From Aristolochia californica (taxonomy: Eukaryota; Streptophyta; Magnoliopsida; Piperales; Aristolochiaceae): a stretch of DNA of 64,000 nt. Below are positions 1 through 10,580 of the stretch, piece by piece. Location: contig JARWKL010000003.1 in NCBI GenBank assembly GCA_029961685.1, positions 17,160,884 through 17,224,883 of the forward strand, in the 5' to 3' direction. The notes beneath the pieces are model-generated. The model worked only from the letters and a program-made list of their open reading frames with translations. It made no database searches and was not told the origin of the DNA. The translations under genes were made by a program, and so were the position numbers. The number at the start of each line of letters is the position of its first letter. Position 1 is the stretch's first letter.

Positions 1-172
1 CGGATGTGAGGGCAGCTTTAAGTGCCACAAACCACGTGGTGGCCCCCTCATTCCAAATAAAGGAATTTTTCTTGAGTAGACTCGTCAATGGTGCTGCCAA
101 TGGCCCATAGTTCTGAATAAATTTGCGGTAGTAGCTAGCAAGACCCAAAAAACCCTGTAATGCAAAACACGA

Positions 173-904
173 CTATGGCTGCGGCCACTTGTGAATAGCT
201 CGTACCTTCTTTGGATCCACTGTAACCCCCTCATGTGAGATAATGTGTCCCAGATACCCCACATGTGAAGCCGCAAAGGAACACTTGGAATGTTTCAAAT
301 AGAGCTGATGTGCTCTTAACAAGTTGAAAACAATCCTCAAGTGTGCCAAGCGCTCCTCAATTGACTTGCTATATATCAAAATATCAACAAAAAATACAAG
401 AACAAATTTTCGAAGATAGGGGCTAAATACCTCGTTCATCAAAGCTTGAAAAGTGGAGGGTGGATTGGATAACCCTAACGGCATGACGACGAACTCAAAG
501 TGGCCATGGTACGTGCAGAACACCGTCTTCTCAATATCAGAGGGGTGCATCCGAACCTAATGGTATCCTGAATGGAGGTCGAGTTTAGTGAATAACCACG
601 ACCCATGTAAGTCATCCAGAAGCTCATCCACTACCGGAATCGGGAACTTGTCTTTTACTGTCTACACGTTCAACTCCCGATAATCCACGCAGAACCTCCT
701 TGTCCCATCATGTTTCTTCACAAGTAAGACGGGTGAAGAAAACGGGGAGCGACTGGGATGAATAAGACCCTGTTTCAACATCTCATGGCACTGATGCTCT
801 ATCTTGTCTTTCTGAAGGTGTGGGTAACAGTATGGTCGCACGACTACTACCTCAGAGCCTGGTTTCAAACAGATCCTGTGCTCATAGTGCCGTGTGGGAG
901 GCAA
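173..904 (-). pseudogene. pol: gypsy E reverse transcriptase fragment
   Basis: Two open stretches in one frame (904-662 and 550-173) encode the fingers and palm of a Ty3/gypsy RT. Visible are the entry motif [12 protein letters not shown], the FCTYHGHFEFVVMPLGLSNPPS region and the YLGHIISHEGVTVDPKK segment. The catalytic box reads FFVDIL where the family has FFDDIL, so the first of the two metal-binding Asp residues is Val and the enzyme would be dead. Codons between the two stretches include a stop. Coding continues past position 173 with further stops towards the window edge. Confidence 0.85.
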
Positions 905-979
905 CCCCGAAGGCTCCTGGAAGAGGTCAGAGAACTCCTCAACTAGACTATCACTAGTACTGTCAGGGTGAACCCGTGT

Positions 980-1498
980 CTACAAAGTGTGCATGCGGTG
1001 GGCCCTGTCCACCTGACAGCCCTGTAAGAGCACCCGACTTCCGGCCAAATCAAAGCTCATGGTCAAAGCCGAAAAGTCCCATAGAATGGGCTCCAATGTT
1101 TGTAACCATTTAATACCTAATACCATATCAAATCCCGCCAGGGGAATAACAAAAAATTTCGCATTAAATGAATTAAATCCAATGGAAAAAGTTACTGCCT
1201 TACTAATCCCATAGCTAGGGACCTTTTCGCCATTGGCCACTAAGTCGATGACTGTCAGATGTATGTGTATCTGGAGTTGGAGATGTTGTGCGGCTGTCAA
1301 ACTCAAAAATTGTGTGTACTCCCCGAGTCGACTAGTCCTACCAGTTCTCGGTCGACGACATGAGCTTAGACTTGCATTGTAGTAGGCGATTTCTGCCCAG
1401 TAATAGCATGCAAGGATATCTCTGGTGGTTCCTCCTCGATAATCTCCTCTGGCTCCTTTGGATCCTCTGAATCCTCCACCTCTAGCCAAAACAATCAT
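980..1498 (-). pseudogene. gypsy E protease region
   Basis: The open frame contains the family-typical downstream protease block (FFVIPLAGFDMVLGIKWLQ followed by PILWDFSALTMSF), matching the same block in element D. The catalytic DSGSTHNF sequence is present near 1330-1350 but in a neighbouring frame, so a small indel separates the active site from the rest. A retroviral-type aspartic protease would normally be translated with gag and RT. Inactive as it stands. Confidence 0.75.
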
Positions 1499-2648
1499 TT
1501 ACATTGGTGTCCAACCCGATACTGCTCATCACAGTTATAACATAGATTTTTGGACCGCCTTTCTGCCATCTCCGCACTCCTCAATTTTTTTTATAAAGCT
1601 CGATAGGGAATTACCAGGGCGGGGATCGGCTACCCGAGTCGTAGTCGGAGTGTGTCTGGATGGTGCTACTGTAGATGCTCCCTGAGATGAATTATAGCGG
1701 CACCCTTGCCACGTGGAGGAAATGTTCCTCTCACTCGACCAACCCGGCTTATGTTGCTGCAGCTGTTGTCGTTGTTCCATTGCTCTGGCCATATTCATGG
1801 CATGAGTTAGATCCGTGGGCATAAGGAGTTCTACCTCTAGCCGTAAATACTCATTAAGACCTGCTGTGAATAAGGAGACTTGCTGGTCAACCAATACCCT
1901 CTCACCAGCACGAGCAGACATTTCCTGGAACAGTTTTTGATATTGTTCCACCAAACCCGTTTGTCTCAATAGGACTAACTCTCCTAGGGGGTTGCTGTTG
2001 GCGGGAGGCCCAAATCTAACTGTGCATAGATTTTTAAATTCTCCCCCAGTCATTCCTGGTCTCTCTTTCTCTACTTGAGTAACCCATAACATGGCTTCAT
2101 CTGTCATATGGAAAGAAGCTAGTTGCACCTTATCCCATTCAGTAGTCCCTTGGTTCAATTTTTTTTTTTTCACATCTATTCAACCAAATTAAGGGATCCA
2201 CATAACCATTGAAAGAGGGAAACTCTAACTTGGTGTACCTTGGGACTGTACCTCCATGTTGAGGTCCTTGGATAGCAGTGCGCCCAGGCCATTGCTCCCC
2301 TCTTCTATGATATGGTTGAGCAACCTCTCTCACCTCTGGACTTTGATGTCTCTCTGTACTCAACTCCTGTAGCATGCTGATGATTCGACTCATCTCTTCT
2401 TCCAAACCACAAACCCTTCCCAACACTGGTTGTACTGTTTCAAGGCTATCTTCTATCTTTTGTATCCTGATTTGGATTTCTTCATTGCTGGTATTATCCC
2501 CCATGTTACCCTGCTCTGATACCAAGTTGTTACGGTCCCGGGTCATGGATCGAGTAACACGGCGTGGGAGTTGTAAATCCATCACTGGTACTGAGTTGCT
2601 GGACTCGGTAAGGAGGGTTAAAGATCCCTTCTTTGGGTACTCTTCCAC
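1499..2648 (-). pseudogene. gag: gypsy E gag
   Basis: Retrotransposon capsid protein, minus strand. It begins with an ATG inside the LTR; the LTR-encoded leader includes RRVTRSMTRD, a block shared with element D. A gag capsid core follows (FKNLCTVRFGPPANSNPLGEL, then HAMNMARAMEQR). Near 1520 a gypsy-type zinc knuckle CYNCDEQYRVGHQC can be read. Two frame breaks lie in homopolymers: an A12 run (T at 2159-2170 on the plus strand) and an A8 run near 1590. These look like replication-slippage errors. Confidence 0.8.
2511..2524 (-). other. primer-binding site of gypsy E
   Basis: On the minus strand this reads TGGTATCAGAGCAG, complementary to the 3' end of plant initiator tRNA-Met over its first 12 bases. 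It lies 3 bases downstream of the LTR end (CCGTAACA). It is inside the gag reading frame because that frame starts in the LTR. Confidence 0.85.
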
Positions 2649-3330
2649 CAGTGATCAATCTCTCTTTTTATGGTCTCATTCTAGTGCTAAAGTTATAGCT
2701 AGAATGGAAGTAATTCAGGTGGAGAAAGAATGGAGGAATACCTGTTCTTGCTCACGTAAATCAGGGTTTCAACCCTGATTTGATGCAGCTCATTCTAGGA
2801 CTTGAAGGCCTAGCTTGGGGGGGGGGGGGGGGGGGGGGGTGGCACGTTGATGGCTGTCCTTGCTCTATTTTCGTGATGAATTCCCAGCAAGAAGATTTGT
2901 TCTAACCCTTCACGTGAAAGAACCAGAATTCTTCCTCTTTTGCTGCTCGTCAAGATGGAAATTGATCCCAACTTGTTGTTGACGCTGGTAATGAGAGAAG
3001 ATCCTCTCTTTGGGCTTGGAAAATGGGCAGGAAGCTCCTCTTCTTAGTATGGATGATAAAGGAAGAATTTAGGTGAAGATGGATGGCAATGGAGGGTGAA
3101 GGATAGGTTGAATTTTTGGAGTAAACCCTAAACTCGAGATCAAGAGGTGATCTCAACCTGTTTAGACTAGGTTATTCTAAAATCTCAAAGCTTACCCATT
3201 TCATTCATACCTTTCCCTTAAATAGGTCACGTCAAGGAGTTTTAGGGTTAGGGTTACAATAATTCCCCATAATGCCCTTACATAGATTGATAAAAATAAA
3301 ATATTACAACTAATACCCCTAGAACTTAAA
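2528..3330 (-). repeat. 5' LTR of gypsy E
   Basis: The LTR ends in CCGTAACA at 2528, next to the primer-binding site. A TATA-like CTATTTAAGG on the minus strand near 3220 would be the core promoter. U3 shares wording with the LTR of element G (stretches around TTGTAATATTTTAT and AAGGGCATT). It holds a 23-base G tract at 2817-2839 and two plant telomere-like units (TTTAGGGTTAGGGTT at 3241-3255). The right limit is uncertain: sequence from about 3331 matches the LTR of element F. Confidence 0.6.
2817..2839 (+). repeat. 23-base poly-G tract
   Basis: Uninterrupted run of 23 G on the plus strand, inside the LTR of element E. Such runs form G-quadruplexes and slip in replication and sequencing, so its length may be unreliable. 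Confidence 0.9.
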
Positions 3331-3500
3331 CTAATTACATCAATGCCATGTGTATGAGATGACTCTTTATTTACCATCTTCCCATCACTATGTCGGCCTA
3401 TGGGTCTTCTCCTTTGTTTGTGGGCCTGGATCCTATCTTTCACATCTTGTGGATGTGTGTGCCTTCCTATGTCATGTGGGCTTGGGTCCATCTTCCAACA
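3331..3500 (-). repeat. partial 3' LTR of element F
   Basis: Starts at 3500 directly after the polypurine tract and matches the first half of the 4629-4945 LTR (GGAAGATGG, AAGCCCACA, GGTAAATAAAGAGTC). Homology fades at about 3331, where it meets element E; either element may have cut the other. Confidence 0.55.
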
Positions 3501-3512
3501 CTCCCCCTCAAG

Positions 3513-4613
3513 CTGGGGGTGAGAGATCATCATGATCTCTTAGCTTGCAGCAAATGGTGTATAGGATATTCTCGTATAAAATGGTAGTCTACCATATATT
3601 CCAATAATCCCCCTCAAGCTGGTGGTCTATTCCAAGGGGCCCAACTAACATAATATAAGTTAGAGTAAAATCACTCCTAGTCGTAAGACACTGCTCCATA
3701 TTCTAGTCAAATAACTCATGCAAGATGTAGCACACACGCCTTTCTTCTATTGGTATTGGGTCTATAGGCATTGCTCAGAAGTGTAATAAAACTCCTCCAT
3801 CACGGTGTCCCTCCATAGGGCACATACTCTCGAATGGTAGGAGTAATAAATGTTAATTAAGGGGGGTAACCCGAATGATAATATTCTGGGGCCTTCAAGT
3901 GCTTTTTTCTTCATTAGAATAATCAATGTTGACAATAGTCAGCAACTGAGAAGTCTTTCTTCAATAATAATATGTTAGCCAAATAGACACAATAGTAGCA
4001 GCTGAAATGGGCTTGGGCCCATTAACATGTACCAAATAAAGAAAATCTTTAAAAAAGGACCCATAAAATAATTTGTGAGTCTGTACACCAAATAATATGC
4101 TAATCAAGGAATAAGCTGCCTATATTTCAAAATAATAATCTAGTAAGAGAAAAAGGGACCGAATCAAGTTGAGTCACATATCTGACCAATATAACTGACT
4201 CATGGAAGAAATAGGTATAGAAATCGGGACCCATACATATATAACCAAAGCAAAAAAAAAAAACAAGTGGGCTGAATCAGGTTGACCCGAGCTGATTTGA
4301 TTCAGTCCAAGTTGGCATGAGTTAACTCAACAGACTAGTGCAGCTCAGTCTGAGTCACTCGACACGGGATTTGAGAATCCTTCAAATTGAAGAAAACAAT
4401 ACTTCTTTCTGCTACTGACGCAGCTGAGAGTCAATGAGATAATAACCTGTGCTCCAAGAAAGAGAGAGGAAAGAATGTGAACAGTGGGAAGAAAAAAAAA
4501 TTCATGTAGAGAATTCGTAGAAAGAAAAAAATAAGGAGACGATGCGTGGCATGCACCCAATATTAAAAACTAAGAAATCTAAAAAAATATAGCTACGAGT
4601 CCTAAAAATCAAT
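3513..4613. other. non-coding interior of element F
   Basis: No reading frame of note and no recognised retroelement domain. A second purine-tract-like site (CCCCCTCAAGCTGG on the plus strand near 3610) repeats the one at 3501, a possible remnant of the copia 3' end. An A12 run lies near 4250. I see nothing else. Confidence 0.5.
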
Positions 4614-4628
4614 GCTCCGATACCATAT

Positions 4629-4945
4629 TGATTTTCAGGACTCCATGGATTTAGCTGATGGAGAAAAAGATAAAGACTGTCATTGGGAGAAAGCAAGAGG
4701 AAGAAAAGGGTTATGGACTTATGTTTTAACCGTCCCTCAGAAGCTCAATTTAAAGATTGATAAAACTACCCATAAACTAATTACATCAAAGCCATCTCTA
4801 TGAGAAGACTCTTTATTTACCATCCTGCACTCACTATGTGGGCCTATGGACCTTCTCCTTGGTTTATGGGCCTTGAGCCCATCTTCCACATCTGTTGGAT
4901 GTCTGGGCCTTCCATGGTCCTGTGGGCTTGGACCATCTTCCTACA
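4629..4945 (-). repeat. 5' LTR of element F
   Basis: 317 bp on the minus strand, TG start at 4945 and CA end at 4629. The primer-binding site TGGTATCGGAGC follows three bases later. The right flank at 4946 is the start of the satellite array. Confidence 0.65.
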
Positions 4946-7900
4946 GTTCTAACAAAAATTGTCTTACAACAATAATTTTCTTTATTAAAGTTTTAGGTAG
5001 AAAAGTGTATTCGGGAAACAAGAGGCGCTAATAGTCTGTGGAAATGTATTTTTACTCAAATTATTTTCCAACATTTTGTGAAAAAAATCCACTAACAAAA
5101 CCTTATAGTTGTAGAAAGTAATTTACTTTTACAAAAATTGTCTTACCACAAAATTTTCCTCGTTAGAATTTTCAACAAGAAAAGTGTTTCAAGGAAATTT
5201 GACGCACTAATGGTCCTTGGAAACATATTATTACTAGAAATTATGGTCCTGAAAAAAAATGCTCTAAAGAGGCCTTATAGTTGTAGAAAGTAATTTGTTT
5301 TAGCAAAAATTGCCTTACAACAAAATGTTTCTTGTAAGAATTTTCAGCTCGAAAGTTTTCAGGAAACATAAGGCACTAAGGGTCCCATGGATACTTATTT
5401 TTACAAGAAATACTTTTCCAATGTTTCTTGAAAAAAATGACTAACAAGGCCTTTTATTTGTAGAAACTAATTTCATTTAGCAAAAAATGTTTACCTAAAA
5501 ATTTTCTTGGCAAGAATTTTCAACTATTAAAGTGCTTCTAATAAACATGAGGAACTAATGATTCCGGGAGAAGTATTTTTTGTAGAAATTCTTTTTCAAT
5601 GTTTCTTTAAAAAATGCACAAACTATGCCTTATAGTTGAAGAAAGTAATTTGTTTCAACAAAAATTGCTCTATCACAAAATTTTCCCTAGTAAAATTTTC
5701 AGCTAGAAAAGTATTTATAGGAAACATGAGGCACTAATGGTCCCACAAGACCTATTTTTAGTAGAAATATTTTTCCAATGATTCATAAAAGAAAACACTA
5801 ATAAGGCCTTATAGTTGTTCAAAGTAATTTCTTTCAGCAAAACTTTACTTACAACAAAATTTTTCTAGTAAGAATTTTCAGAAAAAAGTGTTTCATGAGA
5901 ACACAACTCACTAATGGTCCCTAGAGATATATTTTCATTGGAAATACTTTTCCAACATGACCTAAAAAATGGCATAACAAAGCCATATAGTAGTAGAAAG
6001 TAATTTTTTTCAACAAAAATTGCCTTACCAAAAACTTTTGTGGGTATGAATTTTTTGCTAGAAAATTTGTTCCAGGAAACATGTGGTGGTCCCTAGAGAC
6101 CTATTTTTAGTAGAAATTATTTTCCATCTTTTTTGAAAAATGCACTAACAAGGTCTTAGAGTTGTAGAAGGTAATTTTTCAGCAAAAATTGCTTTACCAC
6201 AAAATTTTCCTGGTAAGAATTTTTATTTAGAAAATTGTTTCCAAGAAACATGAGGCACTAGTGATCCCAAGAGTTGTTTTTTTAGTAGAAATTATTTTGC
6301 TATTCCTAAAAAAAATTCACTAACAAGGCCTTATAATTGTAGAAACTTATTTATTTCAACAAGAAATGTCTTTCCACAAAATTTTCCTGCTAAGAATTTT
6401 TCTACTATAAAAGTGTTTCCAGGAAACATGAGGCAATAATGGTCCCTGGAGAATTATATTTCTAGAAATTTTTTTCCAATGTTTTTCTGAACAAAATGCA
6501 CTACAAGGCATTATAGTGTTAGAAAATAATTATTTCAGCAAAAATTTCCATACCAAATAATTTTCCTCAAAAGAATTTTAAGATAGAGAACTGTTTCCAA
6601 GAAAAATGCTACACTAATGGCCTCTCAAGATATATTTTTTCTAGAAATAGTTTTCCAACATTTCCTGAAAAAAAGGCACTAACAAGACTTTCTTGTTGTA
6701 GAAAGTAATTTGTTTAAAAAAAATTGCCTCACCACAAAAATTGTGTGGTAAGAAATTTCATCTATAAAAGTGTTTCCAGGAAACATGAGGCACTAATGGT
6801 CCATAGCGACATATTTTTACTAGAATTATTTTTTCAATGTTTACTTAAAAAATGCATAAATGAGGCCTTATATTTGTTGAAACTAATTTGTTTCAACAAA
6901 AATTGCCTGACCAAAAAATTTTCCTAGTAAGAATTTTGAAATATAAAAGTTTTTCAGGAGACATGAAGTACTAATGGTCCTCTGAGATGTATTTTTACCA
7001 GTAATTATTTTCCACAGTTTGATGAAAAAATGCACTAACATTGCCTTATAGTTGTAGAAACTAATTAGTGTAAAAATAAATTTCCTTACCACAAAACTTT
7101 TCTATATGAATTTTCAACAATAAAAGTGTTTCCAGGAAATATGCGGCAATAAAGGTCCCTAGATACATATTTTAAGAGATAATTGTTTAAAACATTTCAT
7201 GTAAAAATTCACAAAACAAGGTCTTATAGTTGTAGAAAGTAATTTGTTTCAGAAAAAATTATCATGCCGCAAAATTTTTTTAGAGACAATTTTCTGCTAG
7301 AAAAGTGTTTCCAGGAAGCATGAGGCACCAATGATCCCTGGAGATATATTTTTACCAAAAATACTTTTTCAACATTTCCTAAAAGAAGGCACAAACAATG
7401 CTTTATAGTTGTAGAAAGTAATTTGTTTAAAAAAAAATTGCCTTACCCCAAAATCTTTCTGGTAAAATTTTTTAGCAAAAAAATTGTTTCTAGGAAATAT
7501 GAGGCACTAATGGTCCCTAGAAATGTATTTTTAATAGAAAATTTTTCCTCACATTTCCTAAATAAGTGCACTAACATGACCTTATTGTTGTAAAAAGTAA
7601 TTAGTGTAAAAAAAATTCCGTACCGCAAAACTTTCTTGGTAGGAATTTTCAACAATAAAAGTGTTTCCAGGAAACACGAGGCAATAATGGTCCCTGGATA
7701 CATATTTTTATGCAATAATTTTTTCAAATGTTTCCTGAAAAATTTCAAAAACTAGGTCTTATAGTTGTAGAAAGTAATTTGTTTAAGAAAAAATTGCCAT
7801 GACGTAAAATTTTCTTGGAGACAATTTCAGCAAGAAAAGTGTTTCTAGGAAGCATGAGGCACCAATGATCCCTAGAGACATATTTTTACTAGAAATACAT

Positions 7901-8053
7901 TTTCAACATTTCCTAAAATAAGGCACAAACAAGGCTTTGTTGTTGTAGAAAGTGATTTGTTAAAAAAAAATTGCCTTACCCCAAATTTTTTCTGGTTGGA
8001 GTTTTCAGCAAGAAAATTGTTTCCAAGAAACATGAGGCACTAATGGTCCTAGA
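4946..8053 (+). repeat. 179-bp satellite array, block 1
   Basis: About 17 head-to-tail monomers of ~177-180 bp. The period can be followed with the landmark GAGGCACTAATGGTCC (near 6787, 6966, 7143, 7322, 7501, 7678, 7855, 8034). Other landmarks: AAATTGCCTTACCACAAAA, TTTTCAGCTAGAAAAGTGTT, CCTTATAGTTGTAGAAAG. Monomers are clearly diverged from each other, so the array is old or weakly homogenised. The length is near that of a nucleosome, as in many plant centromeric satellites; centromere function is not shown. Any reading frames here are chance. Confidence 0.92.
7062..8053 (+). repeat. three-monomer higher-order repeat
   Basis: Monomers from about 7062, 7240 and 7420 are each more like the monomer three positions further on (about 7598, 7780, 7955) than like their neighbours. 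Diagnostic words repeat ~536 bp apart: ATTAGTGTAAAAA, GGATACATATTTT, AGCATGAGGCACCAATGATCCCT. The second copy is interrupted by element G at 8053 and resumes at 13842. Confidence 0.7.
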
Positions 8054-8416
8054 TGTTATGGTCCCGGATCTGACACATGGATTTGTAGGGAGGAAGAAAA
8101 GAAAGACGAAAGTCAAGCCAAAAGGAAGCTTGAAAACCCTAGGTTCTTTGAGGAGAACGCACACCACTGAGCTTGTTGAGGAGAACTCAAAACCCTATTT
8201 TACTCTAAATCAATGCTTGCTTTTTCTCATTACTCTTACCCCTTAAATAGGGTTCACCTTTACAAGGTTTAAGATAAATTATTACAAAAATACCCATATA
8301 GATAAAATATTACAAAAATGCCCCTATGGCATATTAATTCTTTAACTAAAATAAAATAAAGTAAATTAAGGAAAAATAATTATTAGACTCTTAATAATGT
8401 TATTGCATGCATAACA
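8054..8416 (-). repeat. 3' LTR of element G
   Basis: 363 bp, ends TGTTATGG...CATAACA on the plus strand. By eye it differs from the partner LTR at roughly a tenth of positions, so insertion is not recent. Preceded on the minus strand by a purine-rich CCCAGGGGGTGTAA tract at about 8417-8430, the likely plus-strand primer. Confidence 0.85.
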
Positions 8417-8432
8417 TTACACCCCCTGGGAG

Positions 8433-8700
8433 AAAGAGCTTTTCCTCATGCTCGAAGGTAGGGTCTGCTTGCTAGAGTCTCCACCTATTCCCAAGGAACA
8501 TCCGCTGTATCTATGGCAGCCCTCTGGACGACAAAACTAGAGCATTCCAATTGAGAATCAATTTTTTTTTTTTTTTTTGACACTGCCTGCATCACTTGTT
8601 GTAGCACCCCCCTACTATGGATAAACAACCAAACAACAAGTTGAACTATCACCAGCTCCAAATTGGCAACTTGTGCTTTAACATTAACAACCCTTGTGTG
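8433..8700 (-). pseudogene. pol C-terminal remnant and poly(A) junction in G
   Basis: Between the polypurine tract and the captured methyltransferase, the minus strand reads a short stretch ending VPWE-stop-VETLA, resembling the EATWEDVETL tail that ends the chromodomain-like region of gypsy integrases. It is immediately preceded (minus strand) by a 17-base A run (T at 8562-8578). The arrangement suggests the left end of the parental gypsy element was kept and joined to captured sequence at or near an A tract. The family assignment is tentative. Confidence 0.4.
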
Positions 8701-9860
8701 AGCTGCCCCAACGGTTGACTCCTGGGCAAAATGCAGCATGTCCCCAACCAAAGTATGTTGGAGGTCTGACTTGGCAGCAACAATGTTGCTGGAATTGGGT
8801 TGAGAAGTTGGTGAGAAGATTACCCAGGGATGTAGATATATGAGTGCTCCATTTGTAGCCCTGTGGTTGAGACATTCGAAAATATGGTACTTTAAGATCG
8901 ACCTTAGCCGTAGTGCTTTGGATTATGCCTTCATGTTCAGCTTCAGCACCCCACATTTTAGCCGAGAGAGTAAGGTTCATAGTATAGATCTGAGCATGGT
9001 GCGCCACCATGTGAAGACGACCTGTAATTTTTTGTCCAGCCATCACATATAAAGGCAGAGAGAGAACACTACGAAGTTGGTACCAATGTGTTATGGAAGC
9101 CCCTGGTGCAGTCGTAAGCCACCGATGAACAAATCTCCCATTGAACAAGACATCAAACCAACATGCAAGCCCATGTATCCTAGTCCCAACAGCAGTTTTG
9201 AGACTTAAAGGGATGTCAAATTCATATAGCTCCGCTTCCTTCAGTGTCATGAAATCTAATGTATGGGTAACTGCTGGAGCCACCAACAATCTTGGATCAA
9301 AAGCATCTACTACATACAAAGAAAAATATCCCTGAAATTCAGGTCCATGTAAAGGGGTAAGATCAACCCCATAGTAATTATGCTGCTGCCAAAAGAGGGA
9401 CTTGTTAGCAATTTCAACATACAAATATTCATCACTGAAAGGAGCCAAGTGTATCCTTCCAATTGTTGGAAACATTTTACCATTGGGAACAAGAAACCAA
9501 TCTCTTGCAATTACATATGACTCTAGCATTCTTTGATTGACAAATAAAGTGCCCTTAGGCTCTGAAATGAGTATATCTGCTTTTTCATGCAGCTCGACTT
9601 CCTCAACTTTGCCTTTGACAATAGTTATTCGTTGTCCCAATGATGGATTTCCTGCTATCATCAGTCTACGTGCATGTTCAGCCATTTCAGATGCCTCCAT
9701 AGCATAAACATGCGTTGCACCAGCCTGAGCTGCAAATAATGAAAGAATACCACTTACCAGCACCAACGTCAACAACAACACAATCATGGAAATCTGAACG
9801 GTTCTCAATTACTGCCAAACAGTTATCAAGATTTCCAGAATTAACCGCACCATTTTCATT
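8690..9860 (-). pseudogene. captured PRMT4/CARM1-type arginine methyltransferase
   Basis: The minus strand encodes most of the catalytic core and beta-barrel of a type I protein arginine methyltransferase, which methylates histone H3 arginines. Seen in order: LAVIENRSDF, the SAM-binding VVVDVGAG, LFAAQAGATHVYAMEASEMA, the double-E loop, FQGYFS, and the THW loop in APGASITHWYQLR. Defects: one extra A after VDVGAG shifts the frame (near 9760); the double-E loop reads SEPKGTLFVNQRM, so its second Glu is Gln; the C-terminus is shifted near 8790. About 330 residues run without an intron, although plant PRMT4 genes are split, which points to a spliced RNA source. The N-terminal domain is missing. 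Confidence 0.85.
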
Positions 9861-9879
9861 CTGCATTACCACTGTTTTC

Positions 9880-10090
9880 AGCACTGGTGGCTGGCTGTCT
9901 AGCAGTAACTTTTGTTGCACTGCCAGTGTCCTTGGCTGTCTAGCAGCAATGTGTGCTGAACTACGATAGTAGCACTGTGTCCTTGGCTGTCTAGCATCAA
10001 TGTATTCTGGACTGCCACAACAGCATTGTTTGCTTGGCTGGTTGGCAGCACTGGTTTCAGTAGTGCCACTGTTGTCAGCATTGGTTGCTG
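9880..10090 (-). repeat. 51-bp tandem repeat in G
   Basis: Three to four imperfect units of about 51 bp, marked by CTTGGCTGTCTAGCA at about 9930, 9981 and (variant) 10032. In one frame each unit codes a variation of TLLLDSQGH. No family recognised. It separates the methyltransferase piece from the GH3 piece; the adjacent 10091-10264 is also unidentified. Confidence 0.65.
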
Positions 10091-10264
10091 CAGTGCCATA
10101 GCAGCAGCACAAATAAAAAATGTTGAAGAAACCATGAGTGTCTACACAAGCTGTCCATCTTGATAAGTGCAAGCGTTCCTCAGCACCATCAATTGTGTCC
10201 TTAGGTGTATCAGCATCTTGAACTTCTGTAACACCACTCTTCATACCGCTGCTCACAAGATTGG

Positions 10265-10580
10265 TTAGGTCTCAATGAATCCAGTGAAGTTATACCCCAC
10301 CATTACCATGTCGATTCCAGCTTGAATTGCAGCAGCAGCAGAGGACGAGTAGTTGGTGTGAGGTGGGTACATGATTCTATCAACTCCTTGCCAAACATCA
10401 TAGTAAGCATCATAGTAAGCAGGCATGTGAATGCACAGTAGTGAATGGAAGTCGATTATGGTGATATACTTATTGATCCCTTTTTGGGTACCGCCATCAC
10501 CAAGAAAGTACTTCACATAGGCAGCAACCTTTTTTTGTCCAGCAACATAAGGAGCACGCAGTCGTCCTCCTTGAAGGATT
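10265..10580 (-). pseudogene. captured GH3 beta-glucosidase, downstream part
   Basis: Encodes the second half of a plant GH3 domain (beta-D-glucan exohydrolase type, normally an extracellular wall enzyme): VAGQKKVAAYVKYFLGDGG, KGINKYITIIDFHSLLCIHM, then VWQGVDRI and IQAGIDMVMVGYNFTGFI. Compared with the family, about 45 residues are missing between AYYDAYYD and VWQG; this deletion removes the SDW segment holding the catalytic nucleophile Asp. No intron is seen. The upstream half lies at 11733-12330, separated by inserted LTR sequence. Confidence 0.8.

Larger units (their letters stand above)
1..3330 (-). mobile_element. Ty3/gypsy element E, 5' part
   Basis: Minus-strand LTR retrotransposon running off the left edge. 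From right to left it holds a 5' LTR, a tRNA-iMet primer-binding site, gag with a zinc knuckle, protease and the first part of reverse transcriptase; the RT end, RNase H, integrase and 3' LTR lie outside. Domain order and sequence closely resemble element D at 56493-61964, so both belong to one lineage. Frameshifts in homopolymer runs and a lost catalytic Asp make it non-functional. The right limit of its LTR, near 3330, is uncertain because it merges with element F. Confidence 0.85.
3331..4945 (-). mobile_element. non-autonomous copia-like element F
   Basis: Minus-strand element with a 317-bp 5' LTR (4629-4945), a primer-binding site TGGTATCGGAGC (4614-4625), an interior of about 1.1 kb without capsid, protease, integrase or RT, a polypurine tract (CTTGAGGGGGAG, 3501-3512 on the minus strand) and a partial 3' LTR starting TGTTGGAAGATGG at 3500. 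The two LTRs share TGTAGGAAGATGG-like starts and the stretch around GATGTAATTAGTTTA. A short RNase-H-tail-like sequence precedes the polypurine tract, suggesting descent from a copia element by internal deletion. Confidence 0.6.

Noticed and set aside
3241..3255. Telomere-like TTTAGGGTTAGGGTT
   Set aside because: Only two units, within a gypsy LTR; too short to be an interstitial telomere array.
6724..8246. Open frames of 60-100 codons within satellite blocks
   Set aside because: They recur in different frames with monomer phase, have low-complexity Lys/Phe/Asn composition and no conserved product.
8690..9860. A functional PRMT4 gene
   Set aside because: Frameshift at the SAM motif, Gln in the double-E loop, no N-terminal domain, no introns, and enclosed by retroelement LTRs.
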